64,000 nucleotides of DNA from Polynucleobacter sp. HIN5 (GTDB lineage: Bacteria; Pseudomonadota; Gammaproteobacteria; Burkholderiales; Burkholderiaceae): contig NZ_AP028136.1 of NCBI RefSeq assembly GCF_030297555.1, forward strand, positions 1,364,001 to 1,428,000, read 5' to 3'. Shown here one piece after another: positions 57,448 to 64,000 of this stretch (position 1 is the stretch's first letter; the number at the start of each line of letters is the position of its first letter). The notes beneath the pieces were generated by a model that was given only the letters and a program-made list of their open reading frames with translations, was not told where the DNA came from and did not search any database. The position numbers were made by a program, and so were the translations under genes.

Positions 57448-57474
57448 CAGAAAAGTTACAACATTTATCTTCAA

Positions 57475-57819
57475 ATAATTCGTACTTTTTGATCATTAAT
57501 TTGATTAAAAAAACTCAGTGAATTTTGTCCGTAAAACTAAGCTGGATATGGCTTGCTAGCTTCTAGGACTAGGCCACCAGGTTAACAGAAATACGACGAA
57601 AAAAGCCATCCCAGTAGGAGGGTAAGCGCCAAGCCTTACAATATCAGGTTTGGGCGAATTTATGAGATTTTTAGATGAGACTGATTTCTGTAAAAAGGGG
57701 TAAAAACGAGTCCATCAAAGCTGCTTAAAATTTAAGCAAATTAAGCATCAAAAGCACCGATTTTTACTCCTCATTATTGGCAAAAATTGACGCTATTTTT
57801 TGTGAAGAAACGAGTTGTT
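57475..57819. promoter_or_regulatory. 345-base AT-rich leader region upstream of tpsA
   Basis: No convincing gene lies here. It holds an 8-bp perfect inverted repeat (57722-57738) and two mutually exclusive stems: CAAGCC (57630-57635) and AAGCCAT (57603-57609) can both pair with GGCTTG/ATGGCTT at 57548-57555. A hypothetical 17-codon minus-strand reading frame (57609-57556) starts inside one stem. I could not assign a sigma-70 promoter with confidence. Any control of tpsA separate from its upstream partner genes would have to act here. Confidence 0.5.
57722..57738. promoter_or_regulatory. Perfect inverted repeat, possible operator
   Basis: TGCTTAAA-A-TTTAAGCA is a perfect 8-bp inverted repeat with a one-base centre, and a further half-site TTAAGCA follows at 57741-57747. 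The spacing and symmetry suit a dimeric regulator. I do not know the protein. Confidence 0.4.
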
Positions 57820-58371
57820 TTATGTAACCGAATCTTTCGCATTGGGTCGAACCGGCTGCGGTATTTTTGGTGGTGCAGGTTGAACAGGAGGCGCTAATTT
57901 TGGCACCGCTTTTTGGGATGAAATTTGCAAGGCTTGCGTCACTGCTTGACGAGCTCCTGACAAACTAAAACGCGCCGTGATGAATTCACTTGACTGTAGC
58001 GAAACAGCAAAACTAATTTGTTCGCCAATTTGCGTTGCTTGCAAAAGCGTATTAAATGGCTCCAAAATCAGGAACAATTTATTACCCACAAGTGTGCACT
58101 TCATGGTGATAGCTTGCGCTTGAATTTGATTGCGAACCAGTGCGGGATAGCGTTGATTCGGTAAGCATGCTGTGGGTTGATGCAGATAAAACATGCATTG
58201 ATTCGCTGAGCAAAAAATTCCGAATGTTGTGTTCGATTCACTCGTGGTGTATGCCTCGGTGATGGTTTCTTTTGACTCCAGGGTCCAGCGCTCGAAGGCG
58301 GTTTGAGCGAGTGCAAAACCGGGTAAAAACCAGCCTAAAAAGACCAGAAAAAAGGTCCGGATTGACCGCAT
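57820..58371 (-). CDS. Small secreted protein of unknown function between TpsB and TpsA genes
   Basis: I do not recognise this 183-residue protein. It has a clear signal peptide (about residues 1-22, ending FALA), a body with four cysteines (FCSANQC, TAC, MKC) that could form two disulfides, and a proline-rich, lysine-containing tail (APPVQPAPPKIPQPVRP). It is therefore likely periplasmic or secreted. It starts nine bases after the transporter stop codon, so it is probably translated from the same message, and it precedes the giant exoprotein gene. The position suggests an accessory role in export or anchoring. There is a distant feel of invasion-associated-locus-B-like proteins in the N-terminal half, but I cannot support that call. 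Confidence 0.8.
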   Translation of the reverse strand: MRSIRTFFLVFLGWFLPGFALAQTAFERWTLESKETITEAYTTSESNTTFGIFCSANQCMFYLHQPTACLPNQRYPALVRNQIQAQAITMKCTLVGNKLFLILEPFNTLLQATQIGEQISFAVSLQSSEFITARFSLSGARQAVTQALQISSQKAVPKLAPPVQPAPPKIPQPVRPNAKDSVT

Positions 58372-58380
58372 TTGGGGACT

Positions 58381-60114
58381 TTAGAACTGGTAGCTGGCGG
58401 TGACCCAGCCACGGGGGTTGGTGGTGGTGCCATCGACCGCCACTTTTTGGCCGGTATAGGTATAGAGGGGGTTCTGGCCGACCTGCCAAGCCACCATGGC
58501 GCCCAGGTTCCAGCCCTCATAGTTCCATTTGGCGCCAAATCCAGCGCCTTTTAGCCAATAGGTGTTATTCGCGTTGGTGGCCCCCTGCCAATTGCCGGCT
58601 GGGGTATTTTTGTATTGCTGGACGACGCCCGCATCAAAAAAAACGGATCCCAATACGTTGTACGGTAATTGCTGGCGTAGCTCAATCGTGCCCAAGCCCC
58701 CTTGTGAGCCACCCCCTTGGGCGACCGGATAGGCGCGTACCCCATAAGGACCACCCAAATAAAATTGCTCTGCAGAGTTCAGATTGACCGATGCCACTTG
58801 CCCAGAGATGCCAACATACAAAGTAGTTCCAGTTGCGCTACCGAGTTGCTGATTCCGGTTTGCGGAAAATGTGATCTTCGTAAAGGATGTGGGCGTATTG
58901 GAGCCATAGCCTTGGCCACTGGTGGGTGAGATCGCTAAATTACCAATCACGAAACCAAGTGAGCCGGCACTAATAGCCCCACCACCAAACCCATCGTAGT
59001 GGTTACCAGAAATTCCAAAAGTAATGTTTTTGATGTCATACGCACTAATCACGGCATTGGTCAGAAAACTTTTGTTCATGTAACTTTTGATGTCATAACC
59101 TAAGGTCGTGTTCACATTGGTGCCTTGGCGTCTAATCAGTGGATAGGCTAAATTCACACCCGCGGTCCAGGCATCACCATATCCACCATTGGGATAGCCG
59201 TAATTACTGACGTTTTTATAATTTAGGTAAGTGCCCGATGCACCAAGACGCAAACCAGTGTGCGTCACTGGTAATGAATATGCACCCTGAATGTATTGCG
59301 AGCCCTCGGAATAAATGCCATTGACCGAAGCCTGATCACCAATCCCCGTGGGGTTGTTCAGGTTAAAGGCCACAATCCCTTGGTTCTGGCCAGTGCTGCG
59401 GCTACCGTAGTTGTTCGCCTCGGCCTTTCCCTGTATGAGTGGGCCATCGGCCAAGTCCATGCGCAAGGCGGTATCTCCCGGGTTTTGACCAGGCTCTAAT
59501 TTGCTCTCGACGATCACACCGGGTGTTTCATTCAGAATCAAAGAGGCTCGCTCAATCGCTTGGGTATTGAGTGGCGAACCAATTGGATTCGCATCAGTAA
59601 TATAGGCACGCACGCTATCTTTACTAAAACGCGTAGTGCCCTTAGTGGTATCAACAATCACATCACTTAACTTCGCTTCAGTAATGGCAATACGAACCAC
59701 ACCATCGGCAATGCGCTGCGGTGGCAAGGTGGCTTGCACGAGTAATCCGTTTTGTCGGTAGAAATCCACGATTACGTCACATACCTTTTGCAGCTCATCA
59801 AATGTTAATGATTTGTTGAGGTACGGTTTCAGAATGGCCTGCACTTTTTCTTCAGGAATGGTTTTGATACCTTCAAGCACAAAACGTTTTACATCGACCC
59901 GTACTTCTTGAGCCTTAGGATCCCTTGGCTTTACAGGCTCTGGTGCAGGCTGGGGAAGCTGCAATGGAGAAGGCATGGGTAACTGCCGCTCAAGGCCCTG
60001 CTGCAAGGCGCCAGCATCAACGGGGGGCTGATTGGGTTGTGCCATCACGAGGCTTGACCCCAGGAGCCCACAACCGAGAACAACAATGGAAAGAATGCGA
60101 TGGTAAATGGTCAT
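58381..60114 (-). CDS. Two-partner-secretion outer-membrane transporter (TpsB, FhaC/ShlB/HecB family)
   Basis: The 577 residues are the export pore for the giant exoprotein. A signal peptide (about 1-25) is followed by a proline-rich linker (27-70), POTRA domain 1 (about 74-150, FVLEGIKTIPEEKVQAIL) and POTRA domain 2 (about 152-228, with DVIVDTTKG and NPGDTALRMDLADGP), then a 16-strand barrel ending in a terminal phenylalanine (ASYQF). The loop-6 motif of the family appears as GVRAYP (V459). The length is usual for the family. It is first in the run of minus-strand genes leading to the giant TpsA and shares close spacing with the small protein downstream. Substrate pairing with TpsA is inferred from neighbourhood and from the TPS domain. 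Confidence 0.95.
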   Translation of the reverse strand: MTIYHRILSIVVLGCGLLGSSLVMAQPNQPPVDAGALQQGLERQLPMPSPLQLPQPAPEPVKPRDPKAQEVRVDVKRFVLEGIKTIPEEKVQAILKPYLNKSLTFDELQKVCDVIVDFYRQNGLLVQATLPPQRIADGVVRIAITEAKLSDVIVDTTKGTTRFSKDSVRAYITDANPIGSPLNTQAIERASLILNETPGVIVESKLEPGQNPGDTALRMDLADGPLIQGKAEANNYGSRSTGQNQGIVAFNLNNPTGIGDQASVNGIYSEGSQYIQGAYSLPVTHTGLRLGASGTYLNYKNVSNYGYPNGGYGDAWTAGVNLAYPLIRRQGTNVNTTLGYDIKSYMNKSFLTNAVISAYDIKNITFGISGNHYDGFGGGAISAGSLGFVIGNLAISPTSGQGYGSNTPTSFTKITFSANRNQQLGSATGTTLYVGISGQVASVNLNSAEQFYLGGPYGVRAYPVAQGGGSQGGLGTIELRQQLPYNVLGSVFFDAGVVQQYKNTPAGNWQGATNANNTYWLKGAGFGAKWNYEGWNLGAMVAWQVGQNPLYTYTGQKVAVDGTTTNPRGWVTASYQF

Positions 60115-60225
60115 AGTTCGCCGTAGTGAAGCGTTGATTCTAAAGCCTTTTTGGGTATTTTCGAAACGTATCCATCCCTCAATTGGTGCGACTGATCAAA
60201 CATTCAAAGTCCTTAAATTCTTCGG

Positions 60226-60255
60226 ATTCTAATTTAAAAAGTTCAATTTTTTCAA
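60226..60255 (-). promoter_or_regulatory. Candidate sigma-70 promoter for the tpsB operon
   Basis: On the minus strand TTGAAA (60255-60250) and TAGAAT (60231-60226) are separated by 18 bases. Transcription would start near 60219, about 100 bases before the tpsB start. The surrounding 60115-60297 is AT-rich and otherwise empty. I see no terminator after uup, so read-through into tpsB is also possible. Confidence 0.45.
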
Positions 60256-60297
60256 TAGGATACGAAGTTTGTTCCTAATTAGTCGCTCAGAAACGGT

Positions 60298-62196
60298 TTA
60301 GCCTAATTCCCGCTCCAATAACTGCTCCCAGCGCGCCATCAACACTTTAAGCTGGGTATCAATCGCGAGAGCTTGCTCCTTGAGTGCAATGCTTATACTT
60401 GGATCCCCCTTGTAGAGCGCTGGATTTGCCATTTGCTCGCTTAACCCCATTTGCTCTTGTTCAAGAATCTCGATTTGAGTGGGTAGTTTTTCTAACTCGA
60501 TTTTTTCTTTGCTACTCAACTTTGATTTAGGTGCGTTGATTGCATTTGATGATTTGACGCTTGGCTTATTTTCAATCACTTTTGTTTGATTATTTACAGT
60601 TGAAGTATTAGATCGTTCTTTCTGCACCTTGTAATCTTCGTATCCGCCCTCGTACTCACGCCACATCGCATCGCGTTCGTAGGCAATCATGCTGGTGACC
60701 ACATTGTCTAAGAAGGTTCGATCATGACTGACCAAAAAGACAGTGCCTTGATAGTCTTGCAAGAGTTGTTCTAAGAGATCGAGCGTATCAATATCGAGAT
60801 CATTAGTAGGTTCATCAAGCACCAAGACATTCGCAGGTCTGGCAAAGAGTCTTGCGAGTAACAAGCGATTGCGCTCACCACCCGAGAGGGTTTTGATGGG
60901 TGAGTTGGTGCGCTCGGGTGCAAAGAGGAAGTCTCCTAAATAGCTCTTCACGTGCTTGCGCTGATTGCCAATCTCCACCCATTCACTGCCAGGGCTAATG
61001 AAGTCTTCGAGCGTCGCCTCTAAATTGAGGCTCTCGCGCATCTGATCAAAGTACGCCACCTCAATACGCGTACCTAATTTAGCGACTCCGGTATCGGGGG
61101 CAATCTCACCGAGGATTAATTTCAGTAGGGTCGTTTTACCCGCGCCGTTCGGCCCCAAGATGCCCACCTTATCGCCGCGCAAAATGGTGGCGGTGAAGTT
61201 TCTGACAATCAGTTTTTCGTAGGACTTGGAGATGGTAACTAAATCAGCAACAATTTTTCCACTACGCTCACCAGAGGCAATCGAGAGCTTCACCTGGCCC
61301 ATGGCATTGCGCCGCTCTGCTCGCATCTCTCGAAGTTTCTCAAGACGCGCCACGCGCCCGACACTGCGAGTGCGTCTGGCTTCCACCCCTTTGCGCACCC
61401 AAACCTCTTCTTGGGCTAGTAATTTATCGGCTCGTGCGTTGGCAAGTGCCTCGGCATTAAGTTCTTCGTCTTTGACAAACTCATAGCGACTGTAGTTTCC
61501 GGGGTAACTGCGTAGCACCCCGCGATCGAGCTCCACAATGCGGGTTGCAACTTGATCTAAGAAGCTGCGGTCATGGGTAATAAAGACAATCGACCCAGCG
61601 TACTCGTTCAGAAGCCCTTCAAGCCACGTAATCGAATCCAAGTCCAAGTGATTGGTGGGCTCATCCAGTAACAGCACATCCGGTTGAGTAACTAAGGCTT
61701 GTGCGAGCGCTACCCGTTTTTTGGTGCCCCCTGAGAGAGTGCCAATGGTTTGATCAGCATTGAGATGCAAACGGTTGAGGATTTCAGAGACGCGCTGCTC
61801 CCAGTTCCAGCCATGCGTGGCATCGAGCTGGGATTGCAGGGCATCTAAGCGCTCTTGATTGGCTTCATTCCAATCCGCTTGCGCAAGCGTTTCATACTCA
61901 GATCGGATTTGCTTGATGTTGGCCAAACCTTCGGAAGCTGCCTCAAAAATTGTGCTCTTCGTATTTAAGATTGGTTCTTGGGCCACATAGGCAATGCGTA
62001 GTTCCTGTTGTACTTGAATGAGACCGTCATCGAGCTTTTCAATTCCAGCAAGGATCTTTAGTAAGGAGGATTTGCCGGTGCCATTGCGCCCAATGAGACC
62101 CACACGCTCACTTTCTTCGAGTGCAAAGTTGGTGCGGTCTAGAAGGGGGTGATGACCAAACGCTAGCTTGGCGTCCGTCAGAGTAATCAGTGCCAT
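60298..62196 (-). CDS. uup: ABC-F family ATPase Uup
   Basis: The 632-residue protein has two ABC ATPase domains and no membrane segments, as in the ABC-F family. Domain 1 shows Walker A GRNGTGKSS (about residue 36), LSGGTKKR and Walker B LLLDEPTNHLD. Domain 2 shows GPNGAGKTT, LSGGERNR and VLVLDEPTNDLD. A charged linker (about 230-300) and a C-terminal coiled-coil (about 555-632) match Uup, whose length in E. coli is almost identical. Uup acts in the cytoplasm, with reported links to ribosome function and to suppression of precise transposon excision. Assignment to Uup over EttA or YheS rests on the C-terminal coiled-coil domain. The gene diverges from prfC. Confidence 0.93.
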   Translation of the reverse strand: MALITLTDAKLAFGHHPLLDRTNFALEESERVGLIGRNGTGKSSLLKILAGIEKLDDGLIQVQQELRIAYVAQEPILNTKSTIFEAASEGLANIKQIRSEYETLAQADWNEANQERLDALQSQLDATHGWNWEQRVSEILNRLHLNADQTIGTLSGGTKKRVALAQALVTQPDVLLLDEPTNHLDLDSITWLEGLLNEYAGSIVFITHDRSFLDQVATRIVELDRGVLRSYPGNYSRYEFVKDEELNAEALANARADKLLAQEEVWVRKGVEARRTRSVGRVARLEKLREMRAERRNAMGQVKLSIASGERSGKIVADLVTISKSYEKLIVRNFTATILRGDKVGILGPNGAGKTTLLKLILGEIAPDTGVAKLGTRIEVAYFDQMRESLNLEATLEDFISPGSEWVEIGNQRKHVKSYLGDFLFAPERTNSPIKTLSGGERNRLLLARLFARPANVLVLDEPTNDLDIDTLDLLEQLLQDYQGTVFLVSHDRTFLDNVVTSMIAYERDAMWREYEGGYEDYKVQKERSNTSTVNNQTKVIENKPSVKSSNAINAPKSKLSSKEKIELEKLPTQIEILEQEQMGLSEQMANPALYKGDPSISIALKEQALAIDTQLKVLMARWEQLLERELG

Positions 62197-62234
62197 AACC
62201 CATCATTATCAACGGTTTATTCGTCTAAGCGTCT

Positions 62235-62240
62235 TATAAT
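62235..62240 (+). promoter_or_regulatory. -10 box of the prfC promoter
   Basis: TATAAT is a perfect -10 match. The matching -35 is weak. Transcription would start near 62247, leaving about 17 bases before the proposed ATT start at 62264 and carrying the Shine-Dalgarno. Confidence 0.5.
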
Positions 62241-62252
62241 GATGCTTTTCCT

Positions 62253-62258
62253 GAGGTG
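62253..62258 (+). promoter_or_regulatory. Shine-Dalgarno that decides the prfC start
   Basis: GAGGTG is complementary to six bases of the 16S 3' end and stands five bases before ATT at 62264. No comparable site precedes the TTG at 62300. The spacing supports initiation at ATT. Confidence 0.6.
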
Positions 62259-62263
62259 TTTCC

Positions 62264-63895
62264 ATTAACTCCCCCGATTCATCATCGACCTTATCCACCT
62301 TGGATGAGGTTGCACGCCGCCGAAGCTTTGCCATCATCTCGCACCCCGATGCGGGTAAGACCACACTCACTGAAAAATTACTCCTTTATGCAGGTGCGAT
62401 TCAAATCGCGGGCAGCGTGAAGGCCCGCAAAGCCAGTCGTCATGCGACCTCCGACTGGATGGAAATTGAGAAGCAACGTGGTATCTCGGTTGCAAGCTCG
62501 GTGATGCAGATGGAATACCGCAATGCCATCATTAATCTCTTAGATACCCCAGGTCACCAAGACTTCTCCGAAGATACCTATCGGGTCTTAACGGCCGTCG
62601 ACTCGGCCCTCATGGTGATTGATGCAGCCAACGGTGTGGAACCGCAAACCAGACGTCTAATTGATGTGTGTCGCGCCCGGAACACCCCTTTAGTAACCTT
62701 TATCAATAAGCTCGATCGTGAGGTCAAAAAGCCACTCGATCTGATGGATGAGATTGAAGCGGCACTCGGTATGGCGGTAGTCCCCTTTACTTGGCCCGTC
62801 GGTATGGGTAAATCGTTTGCCGGTGTGATCGATATCATCAATAATCAAATGCGCCTCTTTAAAGCCGGTGAGGATCGCATTACCGAAGACTCGAACCTCA
62901 TCGTGTCTTTAGATGATCCCATGCTTAAAGAGCGCTTTGGTACCGATCTAGAGGAAGCATTGGCTGAAGTAGATCTTGTCAAAAATGCTATGCCCGCTTT
63001 TGATCGTGAGGCATTTTTGGCAGGTAAGCAATCCCCGGTCTTCTTTGGATCTGCGATTAATAACTTTGGTGTGCGTGAGATCTTGAACACCTTGGTGGAT
63101 TTAGCTCCTGGGCCTGGTTCACGCAAGGCCGTGCAGCGCCAAGTCGATCCGCATGAGAAAAAATTTACGGCCGTGGTGTTTAAGATCCAAGCCAATATGG
63201 ATCCCGCACACCGCGATCGCGTCGCATTTTTACGCATTTGCTCGGGTCACTTTGAGCGTGGCATGAAACTCAAGATTGTGCGCAATGGTAAAGAGATTCG
63301 GACGAACAATGCCCTCTCGTTTTTATCGCAGCGGCGCGATATCTTGGATGAAGCGTTTCCCGGTGACATTATTGGTTTACCCAATCATGGACTCTTGCAT
63401 TTAGGTGATACGCTCACCGAAGGCGAGGAGCTGCAATTTACAGGTCTACCGTTTTTTGCCCCGGAGATCTTTCGCATGGTTGAGGCAGCGGATCCCATGC
63501 GAAATAAACAACTACGCACAGGACTCTTACAACTCGGCGAGGAAGGTGCGATTCAAGTGTTTCGCCCCATGAGTGGCGGCACGATGCTCTTGGGCGCTTT
63601 TGGGCAATTGCAGTTCGAGGTAGTGGCACATCGCTTGCAATCCGAATATGGCGCTGAGGTGAGGCTATTACCCGCGCGCTACACCATGGCAAGGTGGGTA
63701 ACTTCCGAGGATCCGGTCGCGCTCAAGAAGTTCATTACCGAGAACAGTCACCGTATGGCTGAAGATGTGGTGGGCGCCTCGGTCTTCTTAGCGGCTCACA
63801 AGTCCGAACTCGATGTTGCGCAGCAACGCTGGGAACAAATTGAGTTTCATGCTCTTCGTGAGCATGCAGGACTCATTTATCAGACTGAGATGTAA
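62264..63895 (+). CDS. prfC: Peptide chain release factor 3
   Basis: RF3 is the GTPase that recycles RF1/RF2 from the ribosome after termination. The G1 motif is HPDAGKTT, switch and G3 read DTPGHQDF, G4 is NKLDR, and the C-terminal domains follow with the typical MSGGTMLLGAFGQLQFEVV. With an ATT start at 62264 the protein has 543 residues; with TTG at 62300 it has 531. E. coli RF3 has 529 residues, with eight residues before EVAKRR. The TTG form would leave two residues before EVARRR and the ATT form fourteen, so length does not settle it, but the Shine-Dalgarno favours ATT. No ATG is available in frame after the TGA at 62252. The gene is monocistronic as far as visible. Confidence 0.96.
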   Translation: MNSPDSSSTLSTLDEVARRRSFAIISHPDAGKTTLTEKLLLYAGAIQIAGSVKARKASRHATSDWMEIEKQRGISVASSVMQMEYRNAIINLLDTPGHQDFSEDTYRVLTAVDSALMVIDAANGVEPQTRRLIDVCRARNTPLVTFINKLDREVKKPLDLMDEIEAALGMAVVPFTWPVGMGKSFAGVIDIINNQMRLFKAGEDRITEDSNLIVSLDDPMLKERFGTDLEEALAEVDLVKNAMPAFDREAFLAGKQSPVFFGSAINNFGVREILNTLVDLAPGPGSRKAVQRQVDPHEKKFTAVVFKIQANMDPAHRDRVAFLRICSGHFERGMKLKIVRNGKEIRTNNALSFLSQRRDILDEAFPGDIIGLPNHGLLHLGDTLTEGEELQFTGLPFFAPEIFRMVEAADPMRNKQLRTGLLQLGEEGAIQVFRPMSGGTMLLGAFGQLQFEVVAHRLQSEYGAEVRLLPARYTMARWVTSEDPVALKKFITENSHRMAEDVVGASVFLAAHKSELDVAQQRWEQIEFHALREHAGLIYQTEM

Positions 63896-64000
63896 GCATT
63901 AAATCTACGCATTAAAACAATCCGTCAGTCGTTCAGTAGGCTTAGTTTTGGCTTAGTCTAGGCTTAGTTGGTTTTTTTGGGTCCCCCAAGGATCTCTGGG

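Noticed and set aside
57556..57609. A 17-codon minus-strand reading frame (hydrophobic, MAFFVVFLL start) as a gene.
   Set aside because: It has no ribosome binding site and is short enough to arise by chance; it is mentioned only as part of the leader structure.
57540..57660. A cyclic-di-GMP or other known riboswitch ahead of tpsA.
   Set aside because: GACGAAAAAAGCC on the plus strand vaguely recalls a GEMM core, but the strand is wrong for tpsA and the conserved helices and tetraloop receptor are missing.
63930..64000. A rho-independent terminator for prfC, and a threefold GGCTTAGT direct repeat.
   Set aside because: TTGGG/CCCAA follows its T-run on the plus strand instead of preceding it, and the 8-base direct repeats are too short to interpret at the window edge.

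Overview
The window looks like a chromosomal segment of a phototrophic betaproteobacterium, plausibly a Polynucleobacter-like freshwater Burkholderiales. It places the edge of an anoxygenic photosynthesis gene cluster next to a two-partner secretion locus that encodes one enormous protein. The taxonomic call rests on gene content and general sequence character (bchH with an AerR/PpaA-type regulator, FhaC-type secretion, a Par27-like parvulin), not on a marker gene.

Layout. Positions 1-621 (minus) hold the N-terminal part of an AerR/PpaA-type cobalamin-binding photosynthesis regulator. It diverges from bchH (871-4689, plus), the large Mg-chelatase subunit that commits protoporphyrin IX to bacteriochlorophyll. 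The gap between them carries a perfect TGT-N12-ACA palindrome of the PpsR/CrtJ type, sitting on the -35 box of a near-consensus bchH promoter. From 60114 down to 4702 everything is on the minus strand and reads as one locus: an FhaC/ShlB-type outer-membrane transporter (60114-58381), a small secreted protein of unknown function (58371-57820), a 17,000-residue secreted TpsA protein (about 57447-6391), a periplasmic parvulin-type PPIase (6361-5549) and an aldo/keto reductase (5541-4702). At the right end are the ABC-F ATPase uup (62196-60298, minus) and, divergent from it, prfC (about 62264-63895, plus), which probably starts at an ATT codon.

The giant gene fills about 80% of the window without a stop. 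Its product has a long signal peptide, a TPS domain with the NPNG motif, two WLLDP-type extension blocks, then about 15,000 residues of Thr/Ser/Gly-rich beta-helix repeats, largely autotransporter-associated strand repeats. Independently folded modules are set into this scaffold: a C-type-lectin-like domain, four LamG/ConA-like segments, two beta/gamma-crystallin-like segments, two glycine-rich blocks and a YDG/MBG-like block. The C-terminus has no beta-barrel. It ends in a Cys-X8-Cys loop like that used to tether HMW1-type proteins. Long, apparently identical DNA repeats (0.37-1.35 kb) show recent internal duplication.

Working model: the transporter exports the giant protein, the parvulin keeps it export-competent in the periplasm, and the result is a surface fibre several hundred nanometres long displaying multiple glycan- or calcium-binding modules. 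The most unusual observation is that three different modules occupy equivalent positions in a repeated scaffold (near 9.5, 12.5 and 16.1 kb), which suggests cassette-like exchange of binding domains.
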